From positions 1 through 50,647 of the forward strand of contig CAIVYV010000072.1 in NCBI GenBank assembly GCA_903910215.1: a DNA stretch of 50,647 nt, in the 5' to 3' direction. Under the pieces are notes generated by a model. It made no database searches, was not told where the DNA came from, and saw only the letters and a list, made by a program, of their open reading frames with translations. Shown piece by piece: positions 33,618-40,146 of the stretch (position 1 is its first letter; each line of letters opens with the position of its first letter). Source of the DNA: an uncultured Pseudomonadota bacterium. GTDB taxonomy: Bacteria > Pseudomonadota > Gammaproteobacteria > Steroidobacterales > Steroidobacteraceae. Made by a program: the position numbers and the translations under genes.

Positions 33618-34484
33618 TCATCGTGCGAAGAGCTCGGCCTTCAAACGATGGATCGCGGAGATATCTTCATCGCCGTAACCGCGCGCGATCAGTTCTGCAT
33701 ACTCGCGCAGCACATCTTCGACCACTGGCAGAGCGACGCCGCTGGCAGCGGCCATGTCGCGACAGATACGCAAATCTTTTTCGTGCAGTTTGATGCGAAA
33801 TCCAGCCGGGTATTCGCCACGGATCATATTGGGCGCGCGGTTCACGAAGTACCACGAAGATCCTGCGCCTTGCCCGAGTGTTTCGACTACGCGCTCGAGC
33901 GGTAAGCCTTGTTGATGAGCGAACGCCATCGCCTCGCCAACGGCGCGAATGATGCCCGCGCACATGATCTGGTTGGTGGCCTTCGTTGCTTGGCCTGCAC
34001 CGTGCGGTCCAAAGTGACGAACCGTTCGACCCATCTTCTCGAGTATCGGCCGCGCGTTTTCGAAATCGGCGGCGTCACCGCCGCACATGATGGCGAGCGT
34101 GCCGTTCTTGGCACCTTCGACACCGCCGCTTACCGGACAATCGAGAAAGCGGGCGCCGCGTAGTGCGATCTTCTGGGCGGCTTCTCGTGCTGTAGCCGCG
34201 CTTACCGTTGAGCAGTCGATGACGAGTGTCCCCGGCTTGAGGCCTGATTCGAGGGAAGCCAGCACATCGAGTACGTCACGATCTGCGGACACGCACAGGA
34301 CCAACACATCGCAATGGGCTGCGAGTTCCGCCGGATCGCTTGGCGCAATGCATCCCAACTCGGCTGCCAAGGCTTGAGCCTTGTCGTGGCTGCGATTCCA
34401 TATGCCCTGCAGCAGACCCGCCTTGGCGAGATTACGCGCCATTGGCGCACCCATGGCACCGAGGCCGAGAAAACCGGTTTTCAT
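33618..34484 (-). CDS. Beta-hydroxyacid dehydrogenase (3-hydroxyisobutyrate/tartronate semialdehyde reductase family)
   Basis: A 288-residue NAD(P)-dependent dehydrogenase. The opening MKTGFLGLGAMGAPMARNLA is the family's dinucleotide fold, followed by DCPVSGGVEGAKNGTLAIM (substrate loop) and GAGQATKATNQIM, whose Lys is catalytic. The C-terminal helical domain includes VVETLGQGAGSSWYF and FRIKLHEKDLRI. Likely substrates are 3-hydroxyisobutyrate, tartronate semialdehyde or succinic semialdehyde-like compounds. ATG at 34484 starts the first strand; the open frame upstream has no coding character. It may be transcribed together with dapF. Confidence 0.88.
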   Translation of the reverse strand: MKTGFLGLGAMGAPMARNLAKAGLLQGIWNRSHDKAQALAAELGCIAPSDPAELAAHCDVLVLCVSADRDVLDVLASLESGLKPGTLVIDCSTVSAATAREAAQKIALRGARFLDCPVSGGVEGAKNGTLAIMCGGDAADFENARPILEKMGRTVRHFGPHGAGQATKATNQIMCAGIIRAVGEAMAFAHQQGLPLERVVETLGQGAGSSWYFVNRAPNMIRGEYPAGFRIKLHEKDLRICRDMAAASGVALPVVEDVLREYAELIARGYGDEDISAIHRLKAELFAR

Positions 34485-34510
34485 AAGGTGTGATCTTATC
34501 AGCCGTACGC

Positions 34511-34546
34511 AAAAAAACGGGGCGGTGATCTCTCGACCACCGCCCC
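34511..34546 (-). terminator. Rho-independent terminator of glnK-amtB
   Basis: On the minus strand, GGGGCGGTG (34546-34538) pairs with CACCGCCCC (34527-34519), then one G and seven T (34517-34511). It lies 35 bases after the amtB stop and before the dehydrogenase gene. Confidence 0.92.
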
Positions 34547-34580
34547 TAGGCTTTACAGGGGACAACTGTAAATCGAAAAC

Positions 34581-35921
34581 TCAGTTCGTGTAGGCGCGCT
34601 CGCCGTGGCTCGTTGTATCGAGACCTTCGCGCTCGTCTTCTTCTTTTACGCGCAACCCGATCGTCAGATCGATCAGCTTGAAGAGGACGAAGCTGACCGT
34701 GCCGGACCAGCCGATGGCCACGAGAACACCGAGCGTTTGAGTGGTGACTTGGCTACCCATGTCGTAGCCGTCGACACCGACGCCGCCCAAAGCAGGTGAA
34801 ACGAAGATGCCGGTACCGATGGCACCAACGATGCCACCAACGCCGTGGATGCCGAACACGTCCAGTGATTCATCGTAGCCAAGCGCCTTCTTCAAGCTCG
34901 TGACAGCGAAGAAGCAGGCGATGCCGCCGATCGCGCCCAAGATGATCGAGCCCATTGGGCCGATCAGGCCAGCGGCTGGCGTGACGGCCACAAGACCCGC
35001 GATGGCACCCGAGGCAATACCCAACATCGAAGGCTTTTTGGTGACCAGAGTTTCGACGAGCATCCAAGCCAGTGCGGCAGCGGCCGTCGCGAGTATGGTG
35101 TTGAGCAGAGCGAGCACTGCGATACCGGTTGCCTCGAGGTTCGAGCCCGCATTGAAGCCGAACCAACCGACCCACAGCAGTGCTGCACCGATCATGGTGA
35201 AGGGGAGATTGTGCGGAGGCATGGCGTCGCGGCCGTAGCCGATACGCTTGCCGAGTACGAGTGCGCCCACCAGCGCAGCGATACCGGAGTTGATGTGCAC
35301 AACGGTGCCGCCGGCGAAATCGAGATCACCCTTCTCGAACAGCAATCCGCCGGTTGCCCACACCATATGCGCCATCGGCAAATACGAGAGCGTGAACCAC
35401 AGCGCCGAGAACACGAGTAGTGCGCTGAACTTGATGCGTTCTGCAAGGCCGCCCACGATGAGTGCCGTGGTAATGGCTGCGAACGTCAACTGGAACGCCA
35501 CGAACACATACTCGGGAATGACGACCCCGTCCGAGAACGTGGCAGCCGTGCTATCCGGTGTGATTCCCGCTAGGAATAGTTTGGCGGTATCGCCGATCAT
35601 CCAGTTCCACGAGCCGCCATCGCCGAACGCAAGGCTGTATCCGTAGAACACCCAGAGCAAAGAGATCAAACAAAAAATTGTGAAAACTTGCGTTAGAACC
35701 GAGAGGATATTTTTTGATCGGACAAGTCCGCCATAGAACAAGGCGAGGCCCGGCACGATCATCAGGATGACGAGCACAGTCGACAACATCATGAACGTGG
35801 TGTCGCCCTTGTCGGGTACCGGTGCATCCTGTGCAAGAGCCAACAGCGGAGCCGCTGCGGCCACTACGGCGAAAAAGCCGCCGAGCCATCCTTTTTTACT
35901 CAGCCCTTGTCTATTCAGCAT
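34581..35921 (-). CDS. amtB: Ammonium transporter AmtB
   Basis: A 446-residue ammonium channel protein with a cleavable signal (GWLGGFFAVVAAAAPLLALAQ) and 11 membrane segments. Typical blocks are VPGLALFYGGLVRSKN, AGGTVVHINSGIAALVGALVLG (first pore His) and FGIHGVGGIVGAIGTGIFV (second pore His). ATG at 35921 gives the signal peptide, 29 bases downstream of glnK. The C terminus has the short cytoplasmic tail to which GlnK binds. Nitrogen-limited expression is expected from the sigma-54 promoter upstream of glnK. Confidence 0.96.
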   Translation of the reverse strand: MLNRQGLSKKGWLGGFFAVVAAAAPLLALAQDAPVPDKGDTTFMMLSTVLVILMIVPGLALFYGGLVRSKNILSVLTQVFTIFCLISLLWVFYGYSLAFGDGGSWNWMIGDTAKLFLAGITPDSTAATFSDGVVIPEYVFVAFQLTFAAITTALIVGGLAERIKFSALLVFSALWFTLSYLPMAHMVWATGGLLFEKGDLDFAGGTVVHINSGIAALVGALVLGKRIGYGRDAMPPHNLPFTMIGAALLWVGWFGFNAGSNLEATGIAVLALLNTILATAAAALAWMLVETLVTKKPSMLGIASGAIAGLVAVTPAAGLIGPMGSIILGAIGGIACFFAVTSLKKALGYDESLDVFGIHGVGGIVGAIGTGIFVSPALGGVGVDGYDMGSQVTTQTLGVLVAIGWSGTVSFVLFKLIDLTIGLRVKEEDEREGLDTTSHGERAYTN

Positions 35922-35949
35922 TGTTGATACTCCCTGCTCGTCATTGACT

Positions 35950-36288
35950 TCAGGTGGCCGCCACGCCGGTTTCGCCCGTGCGTATGCGAATCGCCTGTTC
36001 GATCCCGGATACAAAAATGCGCCCATCACCCACCTTCCCGGTACGGGTCACGTTGGCGATCGCTTCGACCACCGGTTCGACGATGCTTTCGTCGACGGCG
36101 ATCTGCACTTGGATGCGTGAAACGAAATCCACCTGGTATTCGGCGGCGCGATAAATCTCGAGATGTCCGAGTTCGGCGCCATATCCGCGTACCTCTAGAA
36201 TCGTCATGCCTTGCACACCCAGCTGCGCGACAGCCAACTCGAGATCGTCCAACTTGAAGGGACGGATGATGGCGGTGATCATCTTCAT
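35950..36288 (-). CDS. glnK: PII nitrogen regulatory protein, GlnK position, with altered T-loop
   Basis: At 112 residues this has the exact canonical PII length: MKMITAIIRPFKLDDLELA at the start and GDGRIFVSGIEQAIRIRTGE near the end. PII trimers sense ATP/ADP and 2-oxoglutarate and block AmtB through the T-loop. The uridylylated Tyr51 is present (RAAEYQVDF), but residues 38-40 read Ala-Glu-Leu instead of Arg-Gln-Lys, so Gln39, which chelates Mg-ATP with 2-oxoglutarate, is Glu. Lys90 is Arg and Thr43 is Leu. The effector response is therefore likely changed. Its place before amtB identifies it as GlnK. Confidence 0.93.
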   Translation of the reverse strand: MKMITAIIRPFKLDDLELAVAQLGVQGMTILEVRGYGAELGHLEIYRAAEYQVDFVSRIQVQIAVDESIVEPVVEAIANVTRTGKVGDGRIFVSGIEQAIRIRTGETGVAAT

Positions 36289-36407
36289 CGCACGGACCAT
36301 CCCTTTGGCATCGAACGAATAACCGCTTCGTCACATTAAAAATGCGATTCGGCGTCCCGACCGTCGGCGCGGTATCCTTCGCATCGACGGCTCGATGGAC
36401 AGGGAAT

Positions 36408-36423
36408 TGCAGAATCCGTGCCA
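36408..36423 (-). promoter_or_regulatory. Sigma-54 promoter of glnK-amtB
   Basis: On the minus strand TGGCACG (36423-36417), four bases, then CTGCA (36412-36408) match the -24/-12 consensus TGGCACG-N4-TTGCA with GG and GC exactly spaced. Transcription should start near 36398, giving a leader of about 110 bases before glnK. Nitrogen control by NtrC is the expected use. Confidence 0.87.
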
Positions 36424-36485
36424 CGCTGGATCACCGCCTGAGTGGTCGGTTTGTCGCGTCTTGGTGCAGATTCGACTGCTGTGCC

Positions 36486-36515
36486 GCACCGTTTTGGCAC
36501 CGGCGCATCCGGTGC
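36486..36515. promoter_or_regulatory. Possible NtrC-type activator sites
   Basis: Upstream of the sigma-54 promoter, GCACCGTTTTGGCAC (36486-36500) resembles GCACC-N5-GGTGC with an imperfect right half, and GCACCGG-CGCAT-CCGGTGC (36497-36515) is a perfect seven-base inverted repeat. They lie about 90-115 bases upstream of the predicted start, a usual enhancer distance. The second is spaced wider than the NtrC consensus. Confidence 0.4.
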
Positions 36516-36554
36516 TGCGTCATAAGAGGGCAGTAATGCCCGGAGAGTAATGTC

Positions 36555-36821
36555 ATGGACCAGAAAATCGACGACATCGTCAGACGCCTGCTCGGGTCAC
36601 TGCCGACTTCTCTACAGGACTCTGCTCAAGGACTTCGCCGGGACATCGAAGACAATTTCCGCGCCGTGCTGCAGGCTAATCTGACCAAGCTCGACTTGCT
36701 CTCGCGCGACGAATTCCTCGCTCAGGCGAAAGTGCTCGAGCGAACCCGAGCGCAGCTAGATGAACTGGAGCGGCGTCTTGCGGCATTGGAGGCAAGGTCG
36801 TCTGACACGCCGCGGGGATGA
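36555..36821 (+). CDS. ubiK: UbiK accessory factor (BMFP/YqiC family)
   Basis: An 88-residue coiled-coil protein that helps UbiJ in the Ubi complex. The N terminus MDQKIDDIVRRLLGSLPTSL is amphipathic. The middle has LRRDIEDNFRAVLQANLTKL, the family block including the L-x-KLDL-x-[ST]-REEF-like stretch (here LLSRDEFLAQ), and the C terminus is a heptad-rich helix (LERTRAQLDELERRLAALEA). GGAGAG lies 8-13 bases upstream of the ATG as a ribosome-binding site. Six bases separate it from yifB, an association common in gammaproteobacteria. Confidence 0.92.
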   Translation: MDQKIDDIVRRLLGSLPTSLQDSAQGLRRDIEDNFRAVLQANLTKLDLLSRDEFLAQAKVLERTRAQLDELERRLAALEARSSDTPRG

Positions 36822-36827
36822 CCCGCT

Positions 36828-38357
36828 ATGAGCGTTGCCCGGGTAGCTTGCCGAGGGCAGGTGGGCTTGACGTCGCCGCCGGTGCAGATCGAGGTTTATC
36901 TCGGTAACGGGCTGCCCTGTTTTCACATCGTTGGTTTGCTCTCGACCGAAGTCAAAGAGAGTCGGGAGCGAGTCAGGGCGGCAATCAGTACGACGGGTTT
37001 CGAATTGCCCGCGGGTCGTATCACCGTCAATCTCGCGCCGGCTGATCTGCCTAAAGATGGCGGTCGATTCGATTTGGCCATAGCGCTTGGCATCCTTGCT
37101 GCCTCCGGTCAGTTGCGGCCCGCCCGCAGTCTCGAACGAATCGAATGTTTCGCCGAGCTCGGTTTGTCTGGGGAATTGCGCGCCGTTCGAGGCGCGCTAC
37201 CCGCGGCGGCGGCAGCGCAAGCGGCTGGTCATGAGGTGATCGTCGCGCGCGACAATGCCCCCGAGCTATGTCACTTGGTGGGAGCTCAGGTCGTGGTGGC
37301 GGGTACCTTGCAGGAAGTGTGCGATTACCTCGAAGGGCGTCGCGAGCTTACTCCGGCACGAGATAGCATTCCGTCCCGCGACGAATCGACTGTCGCATGG
37401 CCGATGGTTGCGTTGGCCGATGTTCGCGGCCAATCATTGGGCAAGCGAGCCCTCGAGGTTGCAGCCGCCGGGGAGCATAGCTTGCTGCTGATGGGTCCGC
37501 CGGGGTGCGGTAAGAGCATGCTCGCAGCGCGTCTGCCAGGGTTGCTCCCGCCACTGTCACCCGAAGAAGAGCTCGAGGTCGCGATGATCGCCTCGATCAC
37601 CGGCGGGCGTTCGCTCGTGAGTTCGCAAGGACGGGTATCTCGTCCGTTTCGCTCGCCGCATCATGGTGCGTCGGCGAGTGCGATCATCGGCGGTGGTGCT
37701 GCTGCTCGCGCAGGTGAAATCACGCTCGCGCATCGCGGCGTACTTTTCCTGGATGAGTTGCCGGAGTTCGATCGGCGCGTCCTTGAGGCACTGCGTGAGC
37801 CACTTGAGACTGGCCATGTGTCGATTGTTCGAGCCGAAGCCGCGGCTGAGTACCCCGCGAGATTCCAATTGATTGCAGCGATGAATCCGTGTCCTTGCGG
37901 ACAGCGCGGCGCAAGCCGTGGGCTTTGCCGCTGCTCCGAGTCGCAGATCGAGCGCTACGCCGCGCGATTATCCGGTCCGCTATTAGATCGAATCGACCTG
38001 CGTATCGCACTCGAGGCGGTCAGTGATGCCGACCTCAGTGATGACAGTCGTGCGCTGCGCGAGGCCGACGAGACGGCGATTCGATCCCGAATCCGCTGCG
38101 CACTAAGGCAGCAGCAAGATCGACAGGCTTGCTCGAATTCGAGACTCGAGGGTGCGCAACTGGCGGCCTTTGCCGAGCCTGACGCTGCGGGCCGTCGATT
38201 ACTCGCGGCGATGCGCAGCAAACTGGGGCTCAGCATGCGCGGTTACGATCGCACGTTACGCGTTGCACGAACCTTGGCTGACCTCGATCAAAAAAAATGC
38301 CTCGGCGAGGAGCATCTCGCCGAGGCATTTCAGCTGCGAAGATCTTTAGGGGCTTGA
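36828..38357 (+). CDS. yifB: YifB/ComM family Mg-chelatase-like AAA ATPase
   Basis: A 509-residue protein of the ComM/YifB family; ComM is a hexameric helicase that promotes branch migration during natural transformation. The N-terminal S5-like domain reads GQVGLTSPPVQIEVYLGNGL with a C-terminal Lon-like fold. The AAA core shows Walker A LLMGPPGCGKSMLAARL, LPPLSPEEELEVAMIAS, RPFRSPHHGASASAIIGGG, Walker B GVLFLDELPEF, and a cysteine block MNPCPCGQRGASRGLCRCS. The C-terminal winged region ends LGLSMRGYDRTLRVARTLADLD. Codons for its last 20 or so residues contain the opposite-strand terminator of the cytochrome gene. Confidence 0.93.
   Translation: MSVARVACRGQVGLTSPPVQIEVYLGNGLPCFHIVGLLSTEVKESRERVRAAISTTGFELPAGRITVNLAPADLPKDGGRFDLAIALGILAASGQLRPARSLERIECFAELGLSGELRAVRGALPAAAAAQAAGHEVIVARDNAPELCHLVGAQVVVAGTLQEVCDYLEGRRELTPARDSIPSRDESTVAWPMVALADVRGQSLGKRALEVAAAGEHSLLLMGPPGCGKSMLAARLPGLLPPLSPEEELEVAMIASITGGRSLVSSQGRVSRPFRSPHHGASASAIIGGGAAARAGEITLAHRGVLFLDELPEFDRRVLEALREPLETGHVSIVRAEAAAEYPARFQLIAAMNPCPCGQRGASRGLCRCSESQIERYAARLSGPLLDRIDLRIALEAVSDADLSDDSRALREADETAIRSRIRCALRQQQDRQACSNSRLEGAQLAAFAEPDAAGRRLLAAMRSKLGLSMRGYDRTLRVARTLADLDQKKCLGEEHLAEAFQLRRSLGA
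38290..38330 (-). terminator. Terminator of the cytochrome c gene, inside the yifB coding sequence
   Basis: On the minus strand a perfect 15-base stem (arms 38316-38330 and 38295-38309) closes a six-base loop and runs into an uninterrupted T stretch complementary to A at 38290-38297. It lies 31-71 bases past the cytochrome stop. The same bases encode DQKKCLGEEHLAEAFQ at the end of yifB on the other strand. Confidence 0.9.
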
Positions 38358-38361
38358 GCGC

Positions 38362-38868
38362 TTACTGCGCGAGCATGTGATCGACGGCGGCCTGAATCAG
38401 CTCATCCGATAGATCCGTACGTCCGCCTTTGGCGGGCATCACACCCGCTTTGCCCGTGTAGCCTTCGATCGCGTGTTTGTAGAGCGTCGCCTTACCTTGG
38501 GCGATACGCGGCGCCCAAACAGCCGCATCCCCGGTCTTCGGCGCACCAGCAATGCCGCCGGTGTGGCAAGCACCGCATACTTGCTCGTAGACGCCCGGGC
38601 CATCCGTGAGCACTGCCATGGCAGTGGTCATGGCACCGGCGCCTGGTGCGATCGCGAGGGCCGAGTTGTCGGCACCCGCGACGGCGACACGACCCGAAGT
38701 CAGATTGCGCTCGACGTCGGCCACATACTTGGGCTCAGTCAGTAGGTGCGCCTTCTGAGTGTTGTTGCCAACGACACGAGCCAAGGCAAACAAAACGATC
38801 GCAATCACGATCAGGATGCCGAGTACGAGACTGAAGATGTTGAAAAACTGGGAGTCCTGCTTGCTCAC
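38362..38868 (-). CDS. Membrane-anchored cytochrome c5-like protein
   Basis: A 168-residue c-type cytochrome. One N-terminal membrane anchor (FFNIFSLVLGILIVIAIVLF) is followed by an Ala/Thr-rich linker and a single haem domain: EQVCGACHTGG (CxxCH) and the axial Met in KAGVMPAKGGRTDLSD. The layout resembles membrane-bound cytochrome c5/CycA-like carriers that pass electrons to terminal oxidases or other periplasmic acceptors. It follows the unknown gene at 38865-39569 with an ATGA overlap. The transcript ends at the terminator inside yifB. Confidence 0.9.
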   Translation of the reverse strand: MSKQDSQFFNIFSLVLGILIVIAIVLFALARVVGNNTQKAHLLTEPKYVADVERNLTSGRVAVAGADNSALAIAPGAGAMTTAMAVLTDGPGVYEQVCGACHTGGIAGAPKTGDAAVWAPRIAQGKATLYKHAIEGYTGKAGVMPAKGGRTDLSDELIQAAVDHMLAQ

Positions 38869-39569
38869 GTGTGTGTCCGGCGGGTGTTGAAAACCGCCGG
38901 ATTATAGCCGTTGGTCGGCAGCGGCTCCAACACTGACACCAGATTGCCGCTCTCGCGCATGCTCTCCCAGTCAGCCCGCCTGGCACTGTGGAGGCTCGCG
39001 GTCGGCATGATGGTTCGTAGCACCACTTCGCCGTACGCCGGGATATCGCCGGCGGCGAGGCCGTATTCCAGGGCAAACCAGGCATTACCGTGCCGATCCC
39101 AGGTTGGCCACTGGTCGGACGGGGCGCCGTCTGCCCACCCCACTTGCGCAATCAACAGGCGCACGACGTCGATCAAGGTCGTGATCAGCGTGTGGCCCTC
39201 GAACTTGAAGCCTTGGATGACGCGCTCGTAGAAGTGTGGTGTCGCCAACAGCGGGTAGTTCTGTACGTCAGTCGCGAGACCTCCGTCACGCCGCTGAACC
39301 GACTCGCCGCGCAATTGGTAGAGACCGGTAGCATTGAGCTCGCAATAAGCCCACATGGCGAGCTTCTTGGTTCGTTCGATCAGGACGACGCGCTCGGGGC
39401 CTAGGGTGGAAAACAAGGCCTCGTGGGTCGATCGGACCCGCGGCCCGAATCGATCCGGTTTGCGGGATAAACGGTAGGTCGCCAAGCGGCTTGCCACTCG
39501 CCGATCGGATTCGCGTCGCAGCCCGCGGGCATGCGTGTCGCTGATGGCAAATTGTGAATAATCGAGCAT
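38865..39569 (-). CDS. Hypothetical protein coupled to the cytochrome c gene
   Basis: A 234-residue soluble protein, rich in Arg, without membrane segments or signal peptide. It contains ERTKKLAMWAYCELNATGLY, TLITTLIDVVRLLIAQVGWAD and WPTWDRHGNAWFALEYGLAAGD. No family was recognised. The stop overlaps the cytochrome start, so the two products may be needed together, for instance in assembly or as a regulator; that is inference. An 81-base gap separates it from the next gene. Confidence 0.68.
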   Translation of the reverse strand: MLDYSQFAISDTHARGLRRESDRRVASRLATYRLSRKPDRFGPRVRSTHEALFSTLGPERVVLIERTKKLAMWAYCELNATGLYQLRGESVQRRDGGLATDVQNYPLLATPHFYERVIQGFKFEGHTLITTLIDVVRLLIAQVGWADGAPSDQWPTWDRHGNAWFALEYGLAAGDIPAYGEVVLRTIMPTASLHSARRADWESMRESGNLVSVLEPLPTNGYNPAVFNTRRTHT

Positions 39570-39650
39570 GGACGCACCTTCCCCGAGAAAGGTAACGGCC
39601 GGTCGGCTCTTGGCGTGATCACGGGTTTCGTGACGCGCGTCACCGAATGT

Positions 39651-40133
39651 CTACTGACGTACGTTCACGGGTTTCGAATCGAGCGTCGCCGCTCGTTTTC
39701 GTAGTTGCTCTGTTTTGCGCTGCGCTTGAGCGAGCGTGTTGTAACGAGGATTCGGAACCGTAAAAGCCGTGTACGACAAATCATCGTGCCCGGGCACGGG
39801 TACCGCCCGTGTGCCGCTGATCGCGATGACAAGGCCGGTGTCATCATCGGTCACATCTCCCGATACGGTGCAGCGATACGTTTGCCCTGCAACGAGGTTT
39901 CCAAAATCGCAGGCTTTGACGGCACCGCCTGCCGCATTAGGCAACTCGATCGTTACCGCTCTGAAGGCGATACGCGGTTGCAAGCTAATAGTGGCCCGCA
40001 CCGGGTCGGCACTAGTGACAGAGATCGCAGCGCCAAGTTCCAATCCTTCGTCGATTTCGTGCGCTTGCGCAGTGTGCTGCACGATATTCATCATCGACAA
40101 CATGCAAAGGCCAAAGAAAAAGTGCGGCGTCAT
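39651..40133 (-). CDS. Small secreted protein of unknown function
   Basis: About 160 residues from ATG 40133, which gives a signal peptide (HFFFGLCMLSMMNIVQHTAQA, predicted cut before HEIDEG). The mature part is beta-rich, with a Cys pair (VKACDFGNLVAGQTYRCTVSG) that resembles the Ig-like repeats of the metalloprotease gene just upstream. It ends with a basic helical tail. The upstream extension of the frame is shadow within the neighbouring gene. It starts 13 bases after the metalloprotease stop, so both are probably on one message. Confidence 0.65.
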   Translation of the reverse strand: MTPHFFFGLCMLSMMNIVQHTAQAHEIDEGLELGAAISVTSADPVRATISLQPRIAFRAVTIELPNAAGGAVKACDFGNLVAGQTYRCTVSGDVTDDDTGLVIAISGTRAVPVPGHDDLSYTAFTVPNPRYNTLAQAQRKTEQLRKRAATLDSKPVNVRQ

Positions 40134-40146
40134 AGTGAGCCTCGGG

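Noticed and set aside
36342..36536. Short open frame in the glnK-ubiK gap
   Set aside because: It lies across the sigma-54 promoter and upstream repeats, lacks a ribosome site and has no family likeness.
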